A stretch of 64,000 bases of DNA, taken from NCBI GenBank assembly GCA_039815465.1, contig JBCBZG010000018.1, positions 23,562 to 87,561 on the forward strand, in the 5' to 3' direction. Below the pieces are notes generated by a model. It ran no database searches, was not told the origin of the DNA, and worked only from the letters and a program-made list of their open reading frames with translations. The stretch comes from Shimia_B sp039815465 (GTDB lineage Bacteria > Pseudomonadota > Alphaproteobacteria > Rhodobacterales > Rhodobacteraceae). Positions within the stretch are counted from its first letter, which is position 1. Every line of letters begins with the position of its first letter. Shown in pieces: positions 8,240 through 16,028 of the stretch. Both the position numbers and the translations under genes were made by a program.

Positions 8240-9378
8240 AGGTCTTTATCACCGCGGGGGAGCCCTCCGGCGATGCGCTCGGCGCCGCGCTTATCGCGGG
8301 GCTGAAAGCCCGCGTGCCGGGGGTGGAGCTTCGCGGTGTCGCGGGCCCGCGGATGCAAGCCGCTGGGATGGAGAGCCTCTTTCCTATGGAGGAGCTCTCC
8401 GTTATGGGCATCGCGGAGGTGTTGCCAAAGTACTTTGAGCTCAAGCGCCGCATCGCTCAAAGCGCCCAGGCCGCGCTGGATTGGCAGCCCGATGTGATGG
8501 TCACCATCGACAGCCCCGACTTTTCGCTGCGCGTGGCGCGGATTGTCAAAGACGCCAGCCGCATCCGCACCGTTCACTACGTGGCCCCCACAGTCTGGGC
8601 CTGGCGGCCAGAGCGCGCGGTAAAGATGGCGCGCGTGATCGACCATGTGCTCGCGCTGTTTCCGTTCGAGCCGCGCTATATGCAGGATGCGGGCATGGAG
8701 TGTGACTTTGTGGGTCACCCCGTGGCCGCGCTGCCGCGGGTCGCGGCGGCGGACGTCGCGCAGATGCGCGCCGAGCTTGCCGGGGATGGCGAGCAGCTCA
8801 TCGCGCTTTTGCCTGGGTCGCGTCGGTCCGAGGTCACGCGGCTCCTTCCTACCTTTGCCGCCGCGCTCGCACGCTCCGACCTCGCGCAGGCGGCCGTTGT
8901 GCTGCCGACGCTGCCGCATCTGGCGGAAACGGTTGAAAGGCTGGCGCAAGCGCTGCCAAGACGGCCTCACGTGCTCGTCACCGATGGGGAGAGTGGCGCT
9001 CATCAGCGCCGCGTGGCCTACCACGCCTCAGATCTCGCCCTCGCGGCCTCGGGCACGGTGTCGCTCGAGCTCGCGGAGGCGCGCACGCCCATGGTCATCG
9101 CCTATGACATGAATTGGCTCACCCGCCAGATCGTGGAGCGTAAGCTCCTGATCGATACCGTGACGCTCGTGAACCTGGTGAGCGAAACCCGCGCCGTGCC
9201 TGAGTTCATCGGCAAAGACTGCCGCGCACCACGCATCGCGCCCGCCCTCGGCGCCGTCGCGGCCGACCCCGGCGCCCAGCTGGCGGCCATGGACGACACC
9301 ATGGCCAAGCTTGGTGCAGGTGGGCTGGCCCCCGGCCAACGCGCCGCGGACGCCATCCTGGCCCGCCTCGCGCCCTGA
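8236..9378 (+). CDS. lpxB: Lipid-A-disaccharide synthase
   Basis: Glycosyltransferase (GT19) joining lipid X and UDP-diacylglucosamine to form the lipid A disaccharide. I prefer the GTG at 8236, which overlaps the lpxI stop (GTGA) and gives MKVFITAGEPSGD, over an in-frame TTG at 8224. The 380 residues carry GEPSGD (8-13), the typical LSVMGIAEVLP stretch, and the donor-site region around ALAASGTVSLELA. It is the last gene of the envelope cluster here; an intergenic repeat follows. Confidence 0.96.
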   Translation: MKVFITAGEPSGDALGAALIAGLKARVPGVELRGVAGPRMQAAGMESLFPMEELSVMGIAEVLPKYFELKRRIAQSAQAALDWQPDVMVTIDSPDFSLRVARIVKDASRIRTVHYVAPTVWAWRPERAVKMARVIDHVLALFPFEPRYMQDAGMECDFVGHPVAALPRVAAADVAQMRAELAGDGEQLIALLPGSRRSEVTRLLPTFAAALARSDLAQAAVVLPTLPHLAETVERLAQALPRRPHVLVTDGESGAHQRRVAYHASDLALAASGTVSLELAEARTPMVIAYDMNWLTRQIVERKLLIDTVTLVNLVSETRAVPEFIGKDCRAPRIAPALGAVAADPGAQLAAMDDTMAKLGAGGLAPGQRAADAILARLAP

Positions 9379-9412
9379 CCTGATCATCGCGCGTTCTGCG
9401 ATGGCGGGCCCG

Positions 9413-9467
9413 CCCGCCTCCCTTCTGCGCCTTTCAGGCTTGAACCTAAGGGGGCGCGCTGCGCGCG
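9413..9467. repeat. Dispersed intergenic element, copy A (partial)
   Basis: This stretch after lpxB repeats, with small changes, the block at 18618-18678. Nineteen bases (9413-9431) are identical to 18618-18636. After a gap in which the copies differ, GGCTTGAACCT and a GGGGGCGCGCTGCGCGCG palindromic block are shared. A further small palindrome (TCTGCCTTCGGCAGA) follows. It lacks the 26-base terminal motif present in the other two copies. Confidence 0.75.
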
Positions 9468-9589
9468 GTCTGCCTTCGGCAGAGGGTGTTTCGGGGCGGG
9501 GGCGGTTTTCTTGGCCCAGCCTACGGTCTCGCACTGACGAATGCGTCCGCGCGCGATATGGGACGGGTGTCGCCCAGGGAGGACTTGAA

Positions 9590-10246
9590 ATGACGCTGCA
9601 CCGCCGCCTGGTGGCCGAAGGGCTCGGCACCTGTCTATTGCTCGCCACCGTCATTGGATCGGGCATCATGGCCGAGCGATTGGCGGACGGGAATGGTGCG
9701 ATCGCGCTTCTTGGGAATACGATCCCGACAGGGGCTATCCTCGTGGTGCTTATCACGATCTTTGGACCGATCTCTGGCGCGCATTTTAACCCCGCGGTCA
9801 CGCTGTCCTTTGCGCTAACCCGTCAGATCTCACCGTCTGTGGGCCTGCTGTATGTCATAGCTCAGGTCAGTGGCGGCATTTTTGGCGTGGTACTGGCCCA
9901 TGTGATGTTCGGCCTGGCGCTGATTGACCTGTCCACGACGCAGCGCAGTGGCGTGGGGCAATGGGCGGGCGAATGCGTGGCGACCTTTGGCTTAGTGGGC
10001 ACCATCCTGGCCTGTCTCAAAGCGCGGGCGGACGCGGTGCCGATGGCGGTTGGGCTCTATATCACGGCGGCTTATTGGTTCACGTCATCCACATCCTTTG
10101 CAAACCCCGCCGTCACACTCGCGCGGAGCTTGTCGGACACGTTTGCAGGCATCGCCCCCGGGGATGTGCTGCCCTTTATTGCCGTGCAATGTGGTGCCGC
10201 AGCGTTTGCGACATGGGTCTTCCGGTGGTTGCTCGCGGACGCGTAA
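9590..10246 (+). CDS. MIP family channel (aquaporin-like)
   Basis: Membrane channel of the aquaporin/glycerol facilitator family. The 218 residues form six hydrophobic helices with two half-helix NPA motifs, HFNPAVT (about 66-72) and FANPAVT (about 173-179). The ATG at 9590 has an AGGGAGG site seven bases upstream, so the longer open frame back to 9311 is rejected. This short type is often seen beside arsenic genes in rhizobia and Rhodobacterales, but no ars gene is visible here. Substrate (water, glycerol, metalloid) cannot be fixed from sequence. Confidence 0.9.
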   Translation: MTLHRRLVAEGLGTCLLLATVIGSGIMAERLADGNGAIALLGNTIPTGAILVVLITIFGPISGAHFNPAVTLSFALTRQISPSVGLLYVIAQVSGGIFGVVLAHVMFGLALIDLSTTQRSGVGQWAGECVATFGLVGTILACLKARADAVPMAVGLYITAAYWFTSSTSFANPAVTLARSLSDTFAGIAPGDVLPFIAVQCGAAAFATWVFRWLLADA

Positions 10247-10258
10247 AGGGCAGGCGCA

Positions 10259-11413
10259 TCAGCCTCGCGTGATCCAACCGCCGCCAAACACACGGCTGCC
10301 ACCAGAATCGACGGCGGGGTCGTAAAACACGCAGGCCTGACCCGGGCTGATGCCGCGTTCCGGCGCGATGAGTTCTACCGTGGCGGTGCGTGGTCCGGTT
10401 GGGCGTATGATCGCCTCCCGCGGGGGGCGGGTGGAGCGGACTTTGGCGCTCAGGTGCCAGGCCTCGCGGCTCTCGAACGGCTCATCACCCAGCCAGTTCA
10501 CCTCCGCCACGGGCACGTGGCGCGTCGCGAGCAGCTCCTTTGGCCCCACGATCACGCGGCGCGTGTCCACGTCGAGTTTGACCACATAAATCGGCTCGCT
10601 CAGGCCACCGATGCCCAGCCCCTTGCGCTGACCGATTGTGTAGTGGATTACCCCCCGATGCTCGCCCAGGACGCGCCCGTCCACATGGACGATCTCGCCG
10701 GGCTCCGCCGCGCCCGGGCGCAGCTTTTCGATCACCGCAGCGTAGTTGCCATCGGGCACGAAACAGATGTCCTGACTGTCGGGCTTATCGGCCACCGGCA
10801 GCCCATGGCGCAGAGCAAGCGCGCGGGTGTCACCCTTGGACGGCAGGTGCCCCAACGGGAACCGCAAGTAATCGAGCTGTTCTGGCGTCGTCGAAAACAA
10901 AAAGTAACTCTGATCGCGCACCGGATCGGCGGCCATGTGCAGCTCCGCACCCGCAGCGCCCATCTTGCGCTGGATGTAGTGGCCCGTGGCCATGCAATCG
11001 GCCTCCAGATCCTTGGCGGTCTCCAGCAGGTCTTTGAACTTTACGCGTTCGTTACAGCGGATACAGGGCACAGGCGTGGCACCCGCCAAGTAGCTGTCCG
11101 CGAATTCGTCGATCACCGCCTCTTTGAACATGTTTTCATAGTCGAGCACGTAATGCGGGAACCCCATCCGTTCTGCCACGCGCCGGGCATCGTGGATGTC
11201 GCGTCCCGCGCAACACGCGCCCTTTTTCGCCAGCGCCGCCCCATGGTCATAAAGCTGGAGCGTCACGCCCACCACGTCGTAACCTTGCGCGGCGAGCTCA
11301 GCGGCAACAGCGGAACTGTCCACGCCGCCCGACATCGCCACCACCACCCGCGTCTCGGCAGGCGGCTTTGCAAAGCCCAGCGAATTCAGCTCTGTGATCT
11401 GATCCAGTGACAT
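10259..11413 (-). CDS. mnmA: tRNA 2-thiouridine(34) synthase MnmA
   Basis: Thiolates U34 of tRNA-Lys, -Glu and -Gln. The preferred start (11413, MSLDQITELN) has GAGGG five bases upstream; longer forms start at 11425 or 11482. The 384 residues contain the PP-loop SGGVDSS (28-34), the GACCAGRDIHDA region with the first catalytic Cys, PVPCIRCNERVKF, ATGHYI, and the second Cys near GQACVFYD. It converges on the aquaporin gene with 12 bases between stops. Confidence 0.95.
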   Translation of the reverse strand: MSLDQITELNSLGFAKPPAETRVVVAMSGGVDSSAVAAELAAQGYDVVGVTLQLYDHGAALAKKGACCAGRDIHDARRVAERMGFPHYVLDYENMFKEAVIDEFADSYLAGATPVPCIRCNERVKFKDLLETAKDLEADCMATGHYIQRKMGAAGAELHMAADPVRDQSYFLFSTTPEQLDYLRFPLGHLPSKGDTRALALRHGLPVADKPDSQDICFVPDGNYAAVIEKLRPGAAEPGEIVHVDGRVLGEHRGVIHYTIGQRKGLGIGGLSEPIYVVKLDVDTRRVIVGPKELLATRHVPVAEVNWLGDEPFESREAWHLSAKVRSTRPPREAIIRPTGPRTATVELIAPERGISPGQACVFYDPAVDSGGSRVFGGGWITRG

Positions 11414-11542
11414 CGGTGCCCTCATACCCCAAGAGTCTGAAAATATAGGAAAATGCGAAACAGTCTCAAGGGCGTGTTTCATGGAGCGTTAAGCCCGTTT
11501 GCCACAGATGTCACCCCGTAACGATCGAAGGGTGAGAGTTCC

Positions 11543-11821
11543 ATGTTTTTGAAAAAGGTCGACGGGCCGCGCACAGTGATGCTGCCGGATGGCTCGTCCA
11601 TGAGCCGGGCCGATTTGCCCCCCGTCACAACCACACGCTGGGTGGCCAGTCGCAAAGCCGCGGTGATCAAAGGGGTGGCCGCTGGGCTGATCACCCGCGA
11701 AGAAGCCTGTGAAATGTATGATCTCAGCGTAGAGGAGCTGGAAAGCTGGATGCGCGCCGCGGCCGCCCATGGCGAAAAGGCGCTAAAGTCGACACAAATT
11801 CAACGGTATCGACAACCTTAA
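11543..11821 (+). CDS. sciP: CtrA inhibitor SciP (DUF1153)
   Basis: Small helix-turn-helix protein that, in Caulobacter, binds CtrA-regulated promoters and blocks CtrA-dependent transcription late in the cell cycle. The 92 residues match the DUF1153/SciP family: GPRTVMLPDGSSMSRADLPP, then RWVASRKAAVIKGVAAGLI, then EEACEMYDLSVEELESW, the HTH. It lies 89 bases upstream of ctrA in the same direction, so the regulator and its antagonist are neighbours. No good CtrA box is seen in its own 129-base upstream gap. Confidence 0.93.
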   Translation: MFLKKVDGPRTVMLPDGSSMSRADLPPVTTTRWVASRKAAVIKGVAAGLITREEACEMYDLSVEELESWMRAAAAHGEKALKSTQIQRYRQP

Positions 11822-11847
11822 GTTGTGGTAATTGTTTTCGACATGTG

Positions 11848-11862
11848 GTAACGTCGCATTAA
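11848..11862. promoter_or_regulatory. CtrA-box-like site before ctrA
   Basis: GTAA, seven bases, TTAA, then CC. This matches seven of eight positions of the TTAA-N7-TTAA CtrA consensus and sits about 50 bases before the ctrA start, consistent with autoregulation. A GATTC (GANTC, CcrM methylation type) lies at 11906-11910 against the start codon. Confidence 0.55.
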
Positions 11863-11910
11863 CCATTGCCTGCGATTGTTCTGGGTGAAGACATTCGGAA
11901 GGGATGATTC

Positions 11911-12624
11911 ATGCGCGTTTTGCTAGTCGAAGACGATCCAACCACCGCAAAGAGCATCGAACTGATGCTCACTCATGCGAGCTTGAATGTGTACTCCACC
12001 GACATGGGGGAGGAGGGCATCGATCTCGCAAAGCTCTACGACTACGACTTAATTCTCCTCGACATCAACCTGCCCGACATGAACGGGTTAGAGGTGCTGC
12101 GCCAGCTTAGGCTCAGCCGGATCGAGACACCGATCCTGATTCTGTCCGGGGATGGCGATACGGAAAGCAAGATTAAGGGGTTCGGCTTCGGGGCCGACGA
12201 TTACCTCACAAAGCCCTTCCATCGGGAGGAGTTGGTGGCGCGCATCCACGCCATCATCCGCCGCTCCAAAGGGCACGCTCAGTCGATCATTAAGACAGGT
12301 CGCGTGGCTGTGAACCTCGACGCCAAAACCGTGGAGGTGGAGGGCAAGTCCGTGCACCTAACCGGCAAAGAATACCAAATGCTGGAACTGTTGTCGCTGC
12401 GCAAAGGCACGACGCTCACAAAGGAGATGTTCCTCAACCACCTCTATGGCGGGATGGATGAGCCGGAGCTCAAGATCATCGACGTGTTCATCTGTAAGCT
12501 CCGTAAAAAGCTTTCGACAGCCACCGATGGCGAGAACCATATCGAAACTGTCTGGGGCCGCGGCTACGTGCTGCGCGACCCAGAACCGGCTGTCGTGGAC
12601 ACGGCCCTGCCCATGCGCGCCTAA
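11911..12624 (+). CDS. ctrA: Cell-cycle response regulator CtrA
   Basis: OmpR-type response regulator. In Caulobacter it is the master cell-cycle regulator; in Rhodobacterales it mainly controls motility, gene transfer agents and competence-like functions. The 237 residues have a receiver domain with acidic pocket E7-D8-D9, phospho-acceptor Asp51 (ILLDINLPDMNG) and switch Lys in LTKPFH, and a C-terminal winged helix (about 125-225, with the recognition region KIIDVFICKLRKKL). The N-terminal GEEGIDLAKLYDYDLILLD is near-diagnostic for CtrA. A strong terminator follows. Confidence 0.98.
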   Translation: MRVLLVEDDPTTAKSIELMLTHASLNVYSTDMGEEGIDLAKLYDYDLILLDINLPDMNGLEVLRQLRLSRIETPILILSGDGDTESKIKGFGFGADDYLTKPFHREELVARIHAIIRRSKGHAQSIIKTGRVAVNLDAKTVEVEGKSVHLTGKEYQMLELLSLRKGTTLTKEMFLNHLYGGMDEPELKIIDVFICKLRKKLSTATDGENHIETVWGRGYVLRDPEPAVVDTALPMRA

Positions 12625-12663
12625 GCGCAGCGATACCGCGCGAGACACCTATCTGAGCAGACC

Positions 12664-12710
12664 CAACCCGGGCCAGACGTGACACACGCTGGGCCGGGTT
12701 CCTTATTTTA
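12664..12710 (+). terminator. Intrinsic terminator of ctrA
   Basis: AACCCGGGCCAG (12665-12676) pairs with CTGGGCCGGGTT (12689-12700) with one mismatch. The stem extends inward through CGTG/CACG and is followed by CCTTATTTT. Confidence 0.85.
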
Positions 12711-12810
12711 AGCCTCCCCAAACAACAGGCGCCCGATTCAGGCGGGTCCTTCGCGCCGTGGGCCGTAATATCGTTCGTTCACAGCGTGACGGCTCGGCCC
12801 GTGAGGCTGC

Positions 12811-12825
12811 TTAAACTCCCGTTAA
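12811..12825. promoter_or_regulatory. Perfect CtrA box TTAA-N7-TTAA
   Basis: TTAA (12811-12814), ACTCCCG, TTAA (12822-12825): eight of eight consensus positions. It lies 187 bases after ctrA and 256 before the next start. Confidence 0.65.
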
Positions 12826-12949
12826 AAGACCCGGTGGGGAGCGCCGTGCCGTGCCATGCCAGCACCATTCACAAGGGGCAGGCCTCCCACCTCACAAGCT
12901 CCAGATCAGCGCAGGGCGTTACGGAAACGGACGGTCCATATCGCGCGAG

Positions 12950-12958
12950 TTATCCACC
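12950..12958. promoter_or_regulatory. DnaA-box-like nonamer
   Basis: TTATCCACC differs at one position from the TTATCCACA DnaA consensus. It lies between the two CtrA-type sites. A single box may be chance; the company it keeps makes it worth listing. Confidence 0.4.
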
Positions 12959-12998
12959 CAAATCGATCACAATTTTTTCTTACATTTGATCTGTTGAT

Positions 12999-13013
12999 TT
13001 AGGGTTTTATTAA
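12999..13013. promoter_or_regulatory. CtrA-box-like site before the 205-residue gene
   Basis: TTAG, seven bases, TTAA then CC: seven of eight consensus positions. It is 68 bases before the GTG start of the following gene, a reasonable position for an activator site in its promoter. Confidence 0.5.
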
Positions 13014-13080
13014 CCCGGCGACCTGTAGTGAGATTGAAAAAAAGAAAGTACAAATCATCAAGAACTACGGGGTAATTGAT

Positions 13081-13698
13081 GTGTCAAATGGTAATTCATT
13101 CAACGAGGGTGGCCTCGTTATCAACCTGTCTCGAAACGCGGACGGGTCGGTGCTGACAAAGGGCGTTGTTTTGACGCTCAGCGCGGGCATCATCCGCTAT
13201 AAACTGCGAGATGACCCATTTCTCAGCGAGGTCTTCGAAACGGGATTCCTGCACAAGCTGGAGGAGCTCATCCACCGCGCCGGGCCTGCTGGCCGCGTGT
13301 TCTCTGCACCCGATGAAATCATCCGCGCGGGATCGGTGGTCTTGTCAGGCGCGCGCATCATCTTTGACGGGGCCGATAACGGGCTCGAACTGATCATGAT
13401 CCGCTTCAAACGCGTCTTGGGGGAGGTGGGCGACCTTTTCACCGGGCAGGCCGCGCCCAACCTCCACGCCCCTCAGGCCGCGCCTGCGTCTCAGGCGCTC
13501 ACATACGAACATCTTTGCCTGCCGATCCTTAATTTCGCGGCCTATCTCGAAACCGAGCTCGCGGATAATTCCGACACGCTGCCGCCGGAAACGCGCACCG
13601 TCATCCGCCGCCTGCACCAGGCGATTGACCTTGCGCGTCACGACTTCGACCGCCTCGATTACGAGATAAAGCGCAGCGCGATCTCGAGCGCCGCCTAG
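13081..13698 (+). CDS. Conserved-looking hypothetical protein, 205 residues
   Basis: I do not recognise this protein. The start is a GTG with only a weak upstream site (ACGGGG). It is soluble in appearance, with no signal peptide or membrane helix. The N-terminal half alternates beta-type hydrophobic stretches (GLVINLSRN, GVVLTLSAGIIRYKL, SVVLSGARIIFDG). The middle is a Pro/Ala-rich linker (about 124-138) and the C-terminus is helical and charged (ETRTVIRRLHQAIDLARHDF). Upstream CtrA-type sites suggest a cell-cycle or motility role, but that is inference only. Confidence 0.75.
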   Translation: MSNGNSFNEGGLVINLSRNADGSVLTKGVVLTLSAGIIRYKLRDDPFLSEVFETGFLHKLEELIHRAGPAGRVFSAPDEIIRAGSVVLSGARIIFDGADNGLELIMIRFKRVLGEVGDLFTGQAAPNLHAPQAAPASQALTYEHLCLPILNFAAYLETELADNSDTLPPETRTVIRRLHQAIDLARHDFDRLDYEIKRSAISSAA

Positions 13699-13844
13699 CT
13701 CTGCGCTGGACGACGCGGCGCGGCGAACCTATCACCTATCCTGACGCCCGATCGGTCCCCGCGGGCCCTACGCACCGGCCCCCCGCTGCGCAGAGCCTGA
13801 GGGCCCCGATCCGCGCAAAAAGACAGGGAGGAGGGAGCGTCGCC

Positions 13845-16028
13845 ATGAGCGCCAACACAGTCGAGCCAACCGCGCCAGAGACCCCAGTCGACAGCCTGAC
13901 GGCACAGGACGCACAGCGCGAACTCGACGCGTTGGCGGCGCAAATCGACAGCGCCAACCGCGCCTATCACACCGACGACGCGCCCGAGCTCTCCGACGCC
14001 GCCTACGACCGCCTCAAAGCCCGCAACGCCGCGATCGAGGCCGCGTTCCCGGACCTCAAACGCGCCGATAGCCCCAGCGACCAAGTCGGCGCCCCCGTCA
14101 GCGACGCCTTTACCAAAATCACCCACGCCGTGCGGATGATGTCGCTCGCCAATGCCTTTGACGACGCCGATGTCATCGACTTCGACGCCCGCGCGCGCAA
14201 ATATCTGGGCCTTACCGACGACGCACCGCTCGCCTACACAGCGGAGCCAAAAATCGACGGCCTATCGCTATCCCTGCGCTACGAAAACGGCACGCTCATC
14301 AGCGCCGCCACCCGCGGCGATGGCACCACCGGCGAAGACGTCACCGCCAACGCCCGCACCATCGCCGACATCCCCACCACGCTGACAGACGCCCCCGAAA
14401 TCCTAGAAATCCGGGGGGAGGTCTACATGTCCCACGCCGATTTCGAGGCGCTCAACGCGCGCCAAGCCCAAGAAGGGGCCAAGACCTTCGCCAACCCTCG
14501 CAACGCCGCGGCAGGCTCGCTGCGCCAGCTCGACAGCGCCATCACCGCCGCGCGCCCGCTGCGCTTTTTCGCCTATGCCTGGGGCGCCCTGTCCGCGCCG
14601 CTCGCCGACACCCAATCGGGCGCAATTGCCCGCATGGCCGCGCTTGGATTCTCGACCAACCCGCTCACGCGGCGCTGCACGTCCCCTGCGGAGCTTATCG
14701 CCCACTACACCAAAATCGAACAGCAGCGCGCCACGCTGGGCTACGACATCGACGGCGTCGTCTATAAGCTCGACGACCTGGCGCTGCAGGCGCGCATGGG
14801 CTTCCGGTCCACCACGCCCCGCTGGGCCATCGCCCACAAGTTTCCCGCCGAACTGGCCTGGACGCGGCTCGACGCCATAGACATCCAAGTGGGCCGCACC
14901 GGCGCGCTCAGCCCTGTGGCGCGCCTGCAACCTGTAACCGTGGGCGGCGTCGTCGTCTCCAACGCGACCTTGCATAACGAGGACTATATCCGCGGCCTCG
15001 ACAACTCCGGCGCCCCCATCCGCGACGGCCGCGATATCCGCGTGGGCGACTGGGTCCAAGTCTATCGCGCGGGCGATGTGATCCCCAAGATCGCCGATGT
15101 CGACCTCTCCAAACGCCGCGCGGATGCCGCCCCCTTTGACTTCCCCACCGCCTGCCCGGAATGCGCCTCACCGGTGGTGCGCGAACCCGGCGACGCCATC
15201 CACCGCTGCACCGGGGGCCTCATCTGCCCCGCCCAAGCCGTCGAAAAGCTCAAACACCTGGTGAGCCGTGGCGCCTTTGACATCGACGGGCTCGGCGCCA
15301 AACAGATCGAGATGTTCTACGCCGACGACCAGCTCCCCATCCGGGAGCCCGCCGATATCTTTACGCTCCAGACCCGCGACGCGGGCAACATGACCAAACT
15401 CGCTAACCGCCTGGGCTACGGCCCAAAAAGCGCCGAAAACCTGTTCGCCGGGATCGAGGCCGCGCGCGAGATGGGCTTTGCCCGCGTGCTCTTTGGGCTC
15501 GGTATCCGGCACGTGGGCGAAGCCGCCGCCCGCCTCATCGCGCGCCACTATGGCGACTGGGACAGCTTTACGACGGCGATGGACAACGCCGCGGCAGAGC
15601 CAGCCATGGCGGCGCAAGACAAAGCCGCGCTCGCTGAAAGCCCCGCCTGGTCCGACCTCCTCGCCATTGACGGGGTGGGGGGCGTCATGGCGGCCTCCCT
15701 TGTGGGCGCATTTGCCCAGCCGCGCGAACGCAAATCTATCGATGACCTCGCCACTGAGCTCACCATCGTGCCCGAGGACGCGCCCGCGTCCGAAAGCCCT
15801 GTCGCAGGCAAAACCGTCGTCTTCACCGGCACGCTCGAAAAAATGACCCGGGCGGAGGCCAAGGCCCGCGCCGAGGCACTCGGTGCCAAAGTCTCCGGTT
15901 CTGTGAGCGCCAAGACCGACATCGTCGTCGCGGGCCCCGGCGCGGGTTCAAAGGCCAAAAAAGCCGCCGAGCTCGGCCTCGACATCATGGATGAGGACGC
16001 CTGGCTCGCCCTCATCGAGGCGGGCTAA
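13845..16028 (+). CDS. ligA: NAD-dependent DNA ligase
   Basis: Seals nicks in replication and repair using NAD+. At 727 residues it is slightly longer than E. coli LigA. It has an N-terminal Ia domain, the adenylated Lys in KIDG (136-139), TRGDGTTGED, an OB fold (about 340-420), and a four-Cys zinc finger (CPECASP, later HRCTGGLICP). Helix-hairpin-helix repeats follow, then a C-terminal BRCT domain (about 645-727: GKTVVFTGTLEKMTRAEAK). A strong GGAGGAGGGAG site precedes the ATG. recG follows with no gap. Confidence 0.98.
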   Translation: MSANTVEPTAPETPVDSLTAQDAQRELDALAAQIDSANRAYHTDDAPELSDAAYDRLKARNAAIEAAFPDLKRADSPSDQVGAPVSDAFTKITHAVRMMSLANAFDDADVIDFDARARKYLGLTDDAPLAYTAEPKIDGLSLSLRYENGTLISAATRGDGTTGEDVTANARTIADIPTTLTDAPEILEIRGEVYMSHADFEALNARQAQEGAKTFANPRNAAAGSLRQLDSAITAARPLRFFAYAWGALSAPLADTQSGAIARMAALGFSTNPLTRRCTSPAELIAHYTKIEQQRATLGYDIDGVVYKLDDLALQARMGFRSTTPRWAIAHKFPAELAWTRLDAIDIQVGRTGALSPVARLQPVTVGGVVVSNATLHNEDYIRGLDNSGAPIRDGRDIRVGDWVQVYRAGDVIPKIADVDLSKRRADAAPFDFPTACPECASPVVREPGDAIHRCTGGLICPAQAVEKLKHLVSRGAFDIDGLGAKQIEMFYADDQLPIREPADIFTLQTRDAGNMTKLANRLGYGPKSAENLFAGIEAAREMGFARVLFGLGIRHVGEAAARLIARHYGDWDSFTTAMDNAAAEPAMAAQDKAALAESPAWSDLLAIDGVGGVMAASLVGAFAQPRERKSIDDLATELTIVPEDAPASESPVAGKTVVFTGTLEKMTRAEAKARAEALGAKVSGSVSAKTDIVVAGPGAGSKAKKAAELGLDIMDEDAWLALIEAG

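Larger units (their letters stand above)
12711..13080. other. Non-coding stretch with cell-cycle-type sites
   Basis: No convincing gene here; a 67-codon open frame at 12786-12989 has no ribosome site and odd composition. The stretch holds a perfect CtrA consensus, a second near-match and a DnaA-box-like nonamer. An AT-rich tract (about 12965-13015) lies just before the downstream unknown gene, unlike the GC-rich surroundings. Confidence 0.6.

Noticed and set aside
9311..9589. N-terminal extension of the aquaporin
   Set aside because: It would cross the dispersed repeat; the ATG at 9590 has a strong ribosome site and the conserved start.
12786..12989. 67-codon open frame in the gap after ctrA
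   Set aside because: No ribosome site, unnatural composition, and it covers the CtrA and DnaA-type sites.
12711..13080. Chromosomal replication origin
   Set aside because: Only one imperfect DnaA nonamer; dnaA, hemE and other origin-flanking genes are absent. Kept only as a regulatory-type stretch.
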